Origin: Acidobacteriota bacterium | GTDB lineage: Bacteria > Acidobacteriota > Terriglobia > Terriglobales > Acidobacteriaceae | Direction: 5' to 3' | Assembly: GCA_003225595.1 (NCBI GenBank) | Contig: QIAR01000371.1 | Span: forward strand, 1 to 6,091 | Length of the DNA: 6,091 bases | Shown: one piece after another, positions 1 through 4,971 of the stretch | How positions within the stretch are numbered: position 1 is the stretch's first letter | How the letters are laid out: every line of letters begins with the position of its first letter | Notes under the pieces: generated by a model | Database searches by the model: none | Told to the model about the DNA's origin: nothing | Seen by the model: only the letters and a program-made list of their open reading frames with translations | Position numbers and translations under genes: made by a program

Positions 1-112
1 TGATGATCAGGCGGCGCACGCCGAGAGTCTAGCAGGGAACTCTTATCCGCGCGCGACGTGGTTTGACCGTCCTTTCGAAGCTCGCGTAGACTCAGATCAG
101 CGAGCGTCCAGC

Positions 113-142
113 GAATGCCCTCAGCATAACTCCGCGTATACT
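113..142 (+). promoter_or_regulatory. Possible promoter of tRNA-Val
   Basis: TATACT at 137-142 matches five of six bases of the -10 consensus and would place transcription start about 12 bases before the tRNA. The matching -35 (GAATGC, 113-118, 18-base spacer) is poor. A 6-bp inverted repeat, CTCAGC (120-125) and GCTGAG (145-150), flanks the -10. A second candidate further upstream is TTGACC (63-68) with TAGACT (87-92), spacer 18. The remainder of 1-160 shows no convincing coding sequence on either strand. Confidence 0.3.
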
Positions 143-160
143 TCGCTGAGTGGGGCGCGA

Positions 161-237
161 GGGCGGTTAGCTCAGTTGGTTAGAGCGCCTGCCTTACAAG
201 CAGGAGGTCGCAGGTTCGAGTCCTGCACTGCCCACCA
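161..237 (+). tRNA. tRNA-Val, anticodon UAC, CCA encoded
   Basis: All four arms can be drawn by eye. The 7-bp acceptor stem is GGGCGGT with ACTGCCC (one G-U pair). The D arm is GCTC/GAGC, the anticodon stem CCTGC/GCAGG around the loop CTTACAA, and the T arm GCAGG/CCTGC around TTCGAGT. The anticodon TAC reads valine codons GUA and its wobble partners. The discriminator base is A and CCA is encoded (235-237), giving 77 bases. The integrase reading frame converges on it and stops only 16 bases past the CCA, so this tRNA is probably the integration target. The gene is intact, as expected when an element restores the 3' end on insertion. Confidence 0.98.
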
Positions 238-240
238 TGT
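215..240 (+). other. Putative attachment site (attL) in the tRNA 3' end
   Basis: This is inferred from layout. Tyrosine recombinases whose gene converges on a tRNA usually recombine within the T arm and 3' end of that tRNA. The T-loop to CCA segment (215-237) is therefore the likely core. Core length cannot be set, because no matching repeat of this segment was found elsewhere in the window. Confidence 0.45.
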
Positions 241-253
241 TTCTGCTGTGGAA

Positions 254-1362
254 TCAAGCGCGTAGCAGCGCTTTGCTGTTTTCATCCTGCACGGGCAATT
301 TCTCACTGTGCCCAGTTTTGTGCCTACCTAATCGCGCCATGGCATCAAGGACGGCATCCTCGGAAGGGTGAACGTAGCGAGCGGAGATGGCAATGGAGCT
401 GTGCCCCGCGATCCTCGCCAGAGTCCACACGTCGCAGCCTGAGGCACCAAGCGGGTAAGAAAAGTGTGGCGCAGAGTGTAGAGCACAAAAGGCAGCACCT
501 TGGAAAGCTTCAGCGCTTTCATGTGCTGCTTCTTCAGGCTGGAGGGTTCGACATGGCCGCTCTGGGTAGGGGCAGGCCATACCCAGCCCTCCAGCGGTCG
601 GCCAGCGGCTTCCCAGAGGGCTTCTAGCACTGCTCTGACCCTTTGAGTCATGGGAAGCATACGACGCGCCGCTTTCGTCTTGCCGTGAGTTATCAACAGC
701 GTTCCATTCCGACCATTCACCCACCTCATGGATTCCCAGCGGAGGCGATAGCATTCTTCCGGCCGCATCCCGGTATCAACAAGAACCGTGGCCAGATCAG
801 CCAACAGGCTGCTGCCAGTCGCGAGATAACGGGCTTCTTCTTCCGGAGTGATGACACGCTCGCGGTGACGTTCACCGGGCAGCATTTTGATCTTCGGTGC
901 GGCGCCGAGCTCGCCCCATTCCACAGCAATCCTCAGAACCCGGCGCAGAATGCGCAGCGAAGCGTTGACGGAGCTTACCTGGAGTCCCTTTGCCTGTCGA
1001 TGGCTGGCGAAGTCGGCGACGTTCTCGCTGGTGATGGAATCGAGCGTTAGGTTCGCCAAGGGCGGATAGTTTTTGATGGCGAGCAGGCCCACGCGGTAGA
1101 AATCCCGCCACGTCTTCGGTGTAGTCGTTGACTCCGCCCACGGTTCGAAGCGTTTCGTCGAAAACTCAGCGAGCGCGGGAACTGGTTTTTTCTCCCGGAT
1201 CCCGACTTCGCCTTTTGCTAGAGACGTGCGGTGCGCATCCTCCATCTGTCGCGCCACTTTGTTATTGCGCTGCTTCGTGGACTCTCGTATGACTTCGCCC
1301 TTCCACGTGAACTTGTACCAGTAGATACGACCGCGCTTGTAAATCATGTCTCCGTTGTTCAT
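254..1362 (-). CDS. Tyrosine recombinase (phage-type integrase), interrupted by one frameshift
   Basis: Site-specific recombinase expected to insert and excise the element at tRNA-Val. Numbering from the ATG at 1362, the protein starts with a basic arm-type segment (MIYKRGRIYWYKF, KGEVIREST), then an N-terminal core-binding region at about 70-160. The catalytic domain follows, with R200 in TGMRPEE, a Lys in HGKTKAARR and the LRHTFLTRL box (Tyr replaces the usual first His of HxxR). After TRL the frame runs into unrelated residues and stops at 328. One frame over, GASGCDVWTLARIAGHSS and then ARYVHPSED supply the missing Gly-His and the Tyr nucleophile, ending at 254. Restoring one base at 447-448 (CC to CCC on plus) joins the halves into about 369 aa, a normal integrase length. 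The open frame could also begin at GTG 1398 or ATG 1347. None has a strong ribosome site; 1362 is chosen because it would nearly abut the upstream small gene. As written, the product lacks its active-site Tyr. Confidence 0.9.
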
Positions 1363-1489
1363 TTTTACGGGGCCGACCGCCCAATTTTCCGTTCTCACGC
1401 GAGCTACTAGCTTTACGTTTTGATTTCACTGCGCCCCGGCAGGCCGGGCAGTAGCAAAGGAGAGGGATTTTGTGAATCGCGCACTTCAT
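1359..1489 (-). CDS. Very small Cys/His basic protein upstream of int
   Basis: Starts at ATG 1489. About 42 residues look real: C3-x2-H6, then C12, C14-x2-C17 in a zinc-knuckle-like pattern, followed by a Lys/Arg/Ser stretch and a Gly-Lys-Leu-Gly-Gly-Arg-Pro-Arg-Lys tail resembling an AT-hook-like GRPRK motif. As written, the frame does not stop there but continues to 1262 inside int, where the residues look like an out-of-frame shadow. One extra A in the A5 run (plus-strand T1362-1366) would end it at a TGA overlapping the int ATG as ATGA, a common coupling arrangement. No ribosome site is seen; a perfect inverted repeat abuts the start codon. The role is unknown; a DNA-binding accessory or regulator for the element is inferred from motifs and position. 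Confidence 0.6.
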
Positions 1490-1520
1490 GTTTACAAAGG
1501 TAAACCTAACATGATAGGTT
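1490..1520 (-). promoter_or_regulatory. Overlapping inverted repeats, candidate operator/promoter of the small gene-int unit
   Basis: Two perfect inverted repeats share bases. GTTTAC-AAAG-GTAAAC occupies 1490-1505 and AACCTA-ACATGA-TAGGTT occupies 1503-1520. The second contains a minus-strand TATCAT (1516-1511), five of six to the -10 consensus, which would start transcription near 1504, inside the first repeat. No good -35 is present. The geometry fits a repressor operator covering the promoter and start codon. That function is inference; the symmetry is seen directly. Confidence 0.5.
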
Positions 1521-1772
1521 AATCAAGGACATTCTGCTATGATTTCGGGAGCTGCTCATCAAATGCCTTTGCGGGGCGAGTCCGTAACCCGCCCCGCCCT
1601 TGGGTTTGCTTGGTGGCGTAACCCTCCATCCCGGCCAGGACGAACTTTTGTTGCGCGAAAGTCCTGTAAAGCTTGTCGCTGGTGCGAGTTGTGTCATGCC
1701 GTGCTTGATTGGTGACTCTGCTGATTTGGTGATTGCGAGATTGAAAACTCCAATACTCGAATGCTGAAAAAC
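1521..1772. other. Gene-poor spacer with a strong GC hairpin
   Basis: No ORF here looks convincingly coding. A perfect 8-bp stem, GCGGGGCG (1571-1578) and CGCCCCGC (1590-1597), encloses an 11-base loop. It follows the end of the upstream minus-strand gene at 1773, but no T-tract follows on either strand. It is therefore a poor intrinsic terminator; it could act in RNA processing or be an element-internal structured site. Confidence 0.4.
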
Positions 1773-2249
1773 TCAGGGCCCGACGCACTCGATAAATTCC
1801 TTGATGGTGCTGTACACCGCGCCTTCAGGATGTGCCTTGCCGTTGTAGTCCTTGCGCGTGTCGCCAATCCGGACGCGGAACACCTTTCCTACAAAAGCCG
1901 TCTTGCTCATCCGCTGGCGTTTGCGCGGTGGGGCACCAAACGCCATGATCCACACGCGACGGTACAAAGAACTGCGCTTCACCTCAGGTGAGGCGGCATT
2001 TCCCATATTGAAGAATCCGCAGACTGGCGCTTGATCAGAAACCCTCTTGCAATCAAGCCTGCATTTCCATGTTGGTCTGACCTGGCCGTCGTCAGCACGT
2101 GATCGGAAGCGCGGGTCAGGGTAAATGACGGCCCCGACGCACATCACCTCAGCCTCGCATTCAGCATAGCGCGGATACGCATCCTCGCGGCAGATTGGAT
2201 CGGGCCCGTCGTGCTCAACGGGCCTGTCCGACACAGTTCGCCTCTCCAT
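1773..2249 (-). CDS. Hypothetical protein downstream of the excisionase-like gene
   Basis: Not recognised as a named family. The C-terminal half looks strongly protein-like: an RRVWIMAFGAPPRKRQRMS segment, then FVGKVFRVRIGDTRKDYNGKAHPEG and YSTIKEFIECVGP, suggesting a compact alpha/beta domain with a basic hinge. Cys residues occur around WKCRLDCKR and in PVCGFF. The start is uncertain. ATG 2249 gives 158 aa, includes a plausible acidic segment (CREDAYPRYAECEAEV), but overlaps the upstream gene by over 100 bases. ATG 2144 gives 123 aa, and its A is the last base of the upstream TGA stop (TGATG), the classic coupling layout, with GAGG eight bases upstream. I prefer 2249 slightly, because the residues before 2144 continue an apparent beta strand (EVMCVGAVIY). 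Its position beside xis and int suggests an element maintenance or replication role, unproven. Confidence 0.6.
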   Translation of the reverse strand: MERRTVSDRPVEHDGPDPICREDAYPRYAECEAEVMCVGAVIYPDPRFRSRADDGQVRPTWKCRLDCKRVSDQAPVCGFFNMGNAASPEVKRSSLYRRVWIMAFGAPPRKRQRMSKTAFVGKVFRVRIGDTRKDYNGKAHPEGAVYSTIKEFIECVGP

Positions 2250-2434
2250 CGCAGCCGTTTCCCCCCAGCCCAGCGGTCCAAATCGGCCTTGCGAAAGCGT
2301 AGAGCCTTGTTGCCGATGCGAACGAACGGAATGGAACGCTGTCTCACGCCCTTGCGAATGAATCCGGTAGACATGCCCAGGTACTTTGCGGTCCTGCGAA
2401 TATCCCAGTAGTCGTTGACTTCGGAATGTGCCAT
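2144..2434 (-). CDS. Excisionase / AlpA-like winged helix-turn-helix protein
   Basis: A 96-aa protein from ATG 2434. Residues 8-60 match the short MerR/AlpA-type DNA-binding fold used by excisionases: YWDIRRTAKYLGMSTGFIRK (HTH, about 9-28), then RSIPFVRIGNKALRFRKADLDRW, the wing with the characteristic RFRKADLDRW ending. Such proteins bend attachment-site DNA to direct integrase toward excision, or act as small regulators. The start is set by AGGAG at 2443-2447 (minus), eight bases before ATG. An upstream in-frame extension to 2494 runs through a hairpin leader and is not favoured. The last 36 residues after GGKR are Arg-rich and low quality. They overlap the next gene in another frame, so the functional domain may end near residue 62. 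Confidence 0.8.
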   Translation of the reverse strand: MAHSEVNDYWDIRRTAKYLGMSTGFIRKGVRQRSIPFVRIGNKALRFRKADLDRWAGGKRLRWRGELCRTGPLSTTGPIQSAARMRIRAMLNARLR

Positions 2435-2442
2435 TAAATTTT

Positions 2443-2447
2443 CTCCT
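2443..2447 (-). promoter_or_regulatory. Ribosome binding site of the excisionase-like gene
   Basis: AGGAG on the minus strand, eight bases before ATG 2434. It decides this start over the upstream in-frame ATG at 2494. Confidence 0.7.
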
Positions 2448-2464
2448 AGTGACGGGCGATGTAT

Positions 2465-2513
2465 GCACCAGCGATTCTGGTGCTGCCTCAGCACCCGTGA
2501 GCGTAAGCTCCGG
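2465..2513 (-). promoter_or_regulatory. Leader with mutually exclusive hairpins upstream of xis
   Basis: Three inverted repeats lie back to back (plus-strand letters). GCACCAG-CGATT-CTGGTGC spans 2465-2483. GGTGCTG-CCT-CAGCACC spans 2479-2495. CCG-T-GAGC-GTAA-GCTC-CGG spans 2495-2513 with one bulged base. The first two are perfect 7-bp stems sharing GGTGC (2479-2483), so a transcript can form either one but not both. The end of the first hairpin is 30 bases from the xis ATG and 17 from its ribosome site. This suits either an RNA switch or an operator with three GCACC half-sites. Confidence 0.5.
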
Positions 2514-2659
2514 GACTAGAGGGGCCTTTCTCTTGTGCGGAATTCCCGCAGATCGTCGGCGAGAACCACATGAACGTGAACTCGTCCTCGATGTTTAGCC
2601 TACCTATTGAACTGGCCCTCAACAAGCGGTCGCGGTTTGGCCAAAATTGATTCTAAATT

Positions 2660-2868
2660 TTAGCAACTGGGAGCATCCGCTCGGGGATTGCGTCTCTCCG
2701 AGCATGCTGCCTCGCATTCTTGCTTCTCGAAGCTCTCTTGCGCAACACGTTGAATGCGAGTACGGCGACGGTACTGTCCAGGCGAGGAGGGATAACAGTC
2801 CAAAGGCTTTGCGAGCAGCACCAACCTGCGAAATGCTCGTCCTCAAGCCAGATCATGCGTCTATTCAT
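2660..2868 (-). CDS. Small Cys-containing protein, interrupted by one frameshift
   Basis: Begins at ATG 2868 with AAGG seven bases upstream. The N-terminus, MIWLEDEHFAGWCCSQSLW, resembles small proteins I associate with acidobacteria that carry a CSxCxW knuckle. Here the second Cys position is Ser. In the starting frame, after PPRLDSTVAVLAFN the residues turn into an Arg-rich run ending at 2653. One frame over, directly after AFN, the sequence reads RVAQESFEKQECEAACSERR and stops at 2660, which restores an acidic helix and two further Cys. Inserting one base near 2748-2749 (AAC GTG to AAC CGT G) joins them into about 69 aa. It follows the 76-aa gene on the same strand by 46 bases, so the two may be co-transcribed. 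Function unknown; metal binding is inferred from the Cys pattern only. Confidence 0.6.
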
Positions 2869-2914
2869 GGCTGTACCTTTCGCGCGGAGGCGAGGAACAA
2901 GAATGGCAACCGCT

Positions 2915-3145
2915 TCATCCGGCTGTTGTTGTGCCGTTTCTCGGGATGTATCCTTCCTTCGCTAGAAGTTCTTGCAGATGGACCAGAACGGTCTTTTCTG
3001 CCTCGTCCTTATCTCGAGCAACACCTTCAAACGACATTTCGTCATCGGCACGTGTGATGACATTGCGGTAGTAGCTGAACGTCAATGTCTTGGGATCACG
3101 CGTAGGATAGACTTCGGCCACAAATGGCCCTTCGACGATGCGCAT
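2915..3145 (-). CDS. Hypothetical 76-aa protein
   Basis: Not recognised. ATG 3145 has a strong ribosome site, GGGGGAG (3153-3159), seven bases upstream. The sequence alternates short strands (PFVAEVYPT, TLTFSYYRNV) and ends with a helix (KDEAEKTVLVHLQELLAKEG), an alpha/beta fold with no Cys, no signal peptide and no membrane segment. It is acidic and probably cytoplasmic. The first gene of a likely two-gene minus unit with the small Cys protein, it begins about 110 bases from the 12-bp repeat array, which therefore sits in its upstream region. Confidence 0.65.
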   Translation of the reverse strand: MRIVEGPFVAEVYPTRDPKTLTFSYYRNVITRADDEMSFEGVARDKDEAEKTVLVHLQELLAKEGYIPRNGTTTAG

Positions 3146-3255
3146 AGCCGGACTCCCCCTTCTTCCTCAAAGGAACTGAAGCGCCATCGTACCGACAAAC
3201 CGGCGAGCGGCTCTGGTCATTGATTGGGCGGGTTTAGACCCTCAACTTTAATGTG

Positions 3256-3303
3256 TGTCATGAATCGTGTCATACCAGATGTCATACCAGATGTAATACC
3301 CGA
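3256..3303. repeat. 12-bp tandem repeat array (four units, two perfect)
   Basis: TGTCATACCAGA is repeated exactly at 3268-3279 and 3280-3291. A 10/12 copy, TGTAATACCCGA, follows at 3292-3303. A weak copy sharing only TGTCAT precedes at 3256-3267. A period near one helical turn puts all units on roughly one face of the DNA. This suits arm-type recombinase sites, an iteron-like protein array or a direct-repeat operator for the minus-strand gene starting at 3145. The rest of 3146-3403 shows no gene. Confidence 0.75.
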
Positions 3304-3403
3304 TTTAAATCAAGCGAAACGTAAGGGCAACTAGGAAGCCGGAGTCATGGAGAAACTCCACTCTCCCCGCGATCAGATCGGATGTTAATGACCTGCCGTT
3401 CGC

Positions 3404-3596
3404 CTACTGTATCGAACTTGCTGCAGCTGAAAAAGCGGGTATTGGAATTGGAGCCAATGAGTCGGACTGTCCCGACTACGAGGACTAGGATAACCGCAAG
3501 AATCACCGCATATTCTGCGATATCTTGAGCGGTTTCGTCAGACCAAAAAGGGTGCACACTTCTCGAAATAGGCGAGAGGATTGTGGCGCTTAGCAT
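3404..3596 (-). pseudogene. Flp/Fap-type pilin, 5' end replaced and 3' end frameshifted
   Basis: Flp pilins are short type IVb pilus subunits cleaved by a prepilin peptidase before a hydrophobic helix. FWSDETAQDIAEYAV is followed by the helix ILAVILVLVVGTVRLIG, with the conserved Glu-Tyr at positions 5-6 after the cleavage point. The residue before the cleavage site is Ala where the family normally has Gly. As written, the frame then reads SNSNTRFFSCSK and stops at 3345. With one G of 3437-3439 removed it reads SNSNTAFSAAASSIQ and stops at 3404, the normal ending of these pilins. No native start or ribosome site precedes it: the sequence upstream of FWSDE is phosphoesterase coding sequence in another frame. 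The available ATGs (3596, 3626) look accidental. Probably not functional as it stands. Confidence 0.75.
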
Positions 3597-3956
3597 AGTG
3601 CGTTTTCGATATATTTCCACCGACATACCCGGGTCTGGGTACGCCTTCTACATAGGCCCTCCAATCTTGCCGTTCTTTCGCAACTCGCGAATGACGTTAT
3701 CTATGGCCACAGGGTCCATCCGCAGGTCGCCAGCAAAACCTTTGTAGATCGCCTGACCAGTCGTGAGCACGAAGTAGTTGCTGATCGAGGGGTGAGAATC
3801 CGCGTAGTACGAAGCGGCCACTCCGTAGGTCGTTGCGAGTTCATTCAGGTATTTCATCACCGGGTTGCCTATAACGCAGCTGAAATCCTGATTTTCCTCC
3901 ACAACGATGAACACATGCTCCACACGCGGAACCTGCGCCCAAGAGGCGGCACCCAA
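3538..3956 (-). pseudogene. Phosphoesterase (PF04185-like), 5' fragment with frameshift, truncated
   Basis: The family hydrolyses phosphate esters (acid phosphatases, phospholipase C-like enzymes), usually secreted. Visible marks are an end of a signal peptide (LPLFILGAASWAQ), the motif VFIVVEENQDFSCVIGNPVM, and HPSISNYFVLTTGQ. After VIRELRKNGKI the written frame meets a stop at 3648. One frame over, WRAYVEGVPRPGYVGGNISK and then HYAKRHNPLAYF continue the family pattern, so one A is missing at 3663-3664. The fragment then ends at the junction with the pilin near 3548-3565, and the frame stops at 3538. Most of the catalytic domain (families are several hundred aa) is absent. At the front, the frame hits TAG six codons before the TTG at 3956. 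A start at ATG 4015 would add a basic MEEQKLRCRIGAF leader but needs another one-base shift. Confidence 0.75.
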
Positions 3957-3976
3957 AATGAAAAGCGGGAGCTAGA

Positions 3977-4005
3977 AAAAGCCCCGATCCGGCACCGGAG
4001 CTTTT
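3977..4005. terminator. Symmetrical terminator-like hairpin
   Basis: AAAAGCCCCG (3977-3986) pairs with CGGAGCTTTT (3996-4005), ten base pairs including one G-T, around a 9-base loop. On the minus strand the stem is followed by five T, on plus by four T, so it could work both ways. It lies between the membrane protein gene (ending 4173) and the phosphoesterase fragment. It would separate them, but it also overlaps any phosphoesterase start at 4015. A second, weaker stem at 4046-4078 (TTTCGG with CCGAAA) has no T-tract. Confidence 0.5.
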
Positions 4006-4172
4006 GTTCCTCCATTCCACGTCGGGGGTGGGGGGCGGCTGCCCGTTTCGGTCTTACCCGCCCGCGGATCGGCCGAAATCACGTGCCGAACATGGCGATC
4101 ACATAATTAGAAGGAGGCCCGGAGAAGGGGGAGAAGCAAGTAGATTCGGTTCCGAGTCACTCGTCCTAGCAA

Positions 4173-4694
4173 TCACCCTGAAAACTTGGGATGAAGGGCT
4201 GCCAGCGTTTCCAGGAGAACTGAGCAATACGCCTTTGCACTTTCCTCCGTCAATGAAGTCTCGTCTTTCACCCATGGCAGCAAATGCTCGATAGCCCTGG
4301 CGCTCACCTCAAAATTCTGTTCGCTTCGCTCTGCAATACCAGAAGTATTCCCATTCGAGTTCGCCGCTACCATGCGGTCAGGTTCCCATCGAAGGTTCGC
4401 AACGATGTGCCGCAGAGCTCTGTGGATCCCTGCCAGGAAAAACAAGGCAAAACCGGCGAACAGTCCGGCACTGATGCTGTCCCACCAGAATCCAAAGGCT
4501 ACGGTTCCCGCGAGTACCGCGACCGCTAGAATCGTGTCGTAAATCCAGTTGGCAGACAGATCAAGAACCATAGCTTTCTTGGGTTTCTTAGCCAGGGAGG
4601 CAATCCGGCCTTGCATCTGGCTCGCCAAGGGACTAATCCAACGTTGGAGGTTGGTGGCTAAGGACGGCCGTCTTCTTTCTATATCCGTATACAT
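4173..4694 (-). CDS. Hypothetical inner-membrane protein with two transmembrane helices
   Basis: 173 aa from ATG 4694, with GGAGG nine bases upstream (4704-4708). The N-terminus (1-48) is basic and Arg/Lys-rich (ERRRPS, SLAKKPKK) and without a signal peptide. Two hydrophobic helices follow at about 51-71 (IYDTILAVAVLAGTVAFGFW) and 75-95 (AGLFAGFALFFLAGIH), joined by a very short WDSIS turn, i.e. a helical hairpin. The rest (about 97-173) is soluble, with a Ser/Asn-rich linker (NSNGNTSG) and a mostly helical acidic tail. By the positive-inside rule both ends should be cytoplasmic. No family recognised. The frame is intact, unlike several neighbours. It diverges from the zinc-ribbon-like gene across a 277-base spacer. 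Confidence 0.8.
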   Translation of the reverse strand: MYTDIERRRPSLATNLQRWISPLASQMQGRIASLAKKPKKAMVLDLSANWIYDTILAVAVLAGTVAFGFWWDSISAGLFAGFALFFLAGIHRALRHIVANLRWEPDRMVAANSNGNTSGIAERSEQNFEVSARAIEHLLPWVKDETSLTEESAKAYCSVLLETLAALHPKFSG

Positions 4695-4835
4695 TTCTTA
4701 TTGCCTCCACCCAACAGTCGACAGGTCGATTCTAAGATGGGCTTTGTGGTACTCCGACGTAACGAAAGGACATTGCCAAATTCGACTCGAGCACCTGCCC
4801 GTTACTGGCGCCCATGTTATAAGCAGCCGGTGCTA

Positions 4836-4865
4836 TTGCCAGTGTTGGAGAAGTGGGGGTCTACT
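4836..4865 (+). promoter_or_regulatory. Possible promoter for the zinc-ribbon-like gene
   Basis: TTGCCA (4836-4841, five of six to the -35 consensus) and TCTACT (4860-4865, four of six to the -10), spacer 18. It implies a leader of about 100 bases before the TTG start. It lies in the spacer 4695-4971, which has no gene that I can support and must also hold the promoter of the divergent membrane protein. Confidence 0.25.
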
Positions 4866-4959
4866 CCGTCGCGTGTGCTTCGAGCTAGCAGGAACCTTTC
4901 TATCTACTTGCGCCCGCTAGCGTCGTGAAGACAGTATTTTGTTGCGGCAGTTGGCCGCC

Positions 4960-4965
4960 AGGAGG
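4960..4965 (+). promoter_or_regulatory. Ribosome binding site fixing a TTG start
   Basis: A perfect AGGAGG six bases before TTG 4972. It decides this start over the upstream in-frame TTGs at 4939 and 4951, which have no such site. Confidence 0.75.
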
Positions 4966-4971
4966 GGACCG

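Noticed and set aside
254..754. A separate 166-aa minus-strand ORF
   Set aside because: Only its last part (from GASGCDVW) is coding; that part is the C-terminus of the integrase after the frameshift. The rest is an out-of-frame shadow.
643..1050. Plus-strand ORF inside the integrase
   Set aside because: It is antisense to a well-supported recombinase and has no recognisable motif.
1537..1788. Minus-strand 83-aa ORF
   Set aside because: Low-complexity, no ribosome site, overlaps the end of a better gene and runs through the GC hairpin.
2647..3057. Plus-strand 136-aa ORF
   Set aside because: It is antisense to two minus-strand genes with good ribosome sites, and its sequence shows no domain.
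3256..3303. CRISPR array
   Set aside because: Units are contiguous 12-mers without spacers and no cas-like gene is present.
3307..3316. AAATCAAGCG resembling bases just past the tRNA (252-260) as a possible attR
   Set aside because: Only nine bases match and they lie outside the tRNA 3' end, where the core should be; expected by chance in 6 kb.
4783..4815. TTCGACTCGAGC...CCTGCCCG, superficially like the tRNA T arm
   Set aside because: It cannot be aligned to the tRNA 3' end without several gaps and forms no T arm.
4939..4971. Upstream TTG start for the zinc-ribbon-like protein
   Set aside because: No ribosome site there; a perfect AGGAGG points to TTG 4972.
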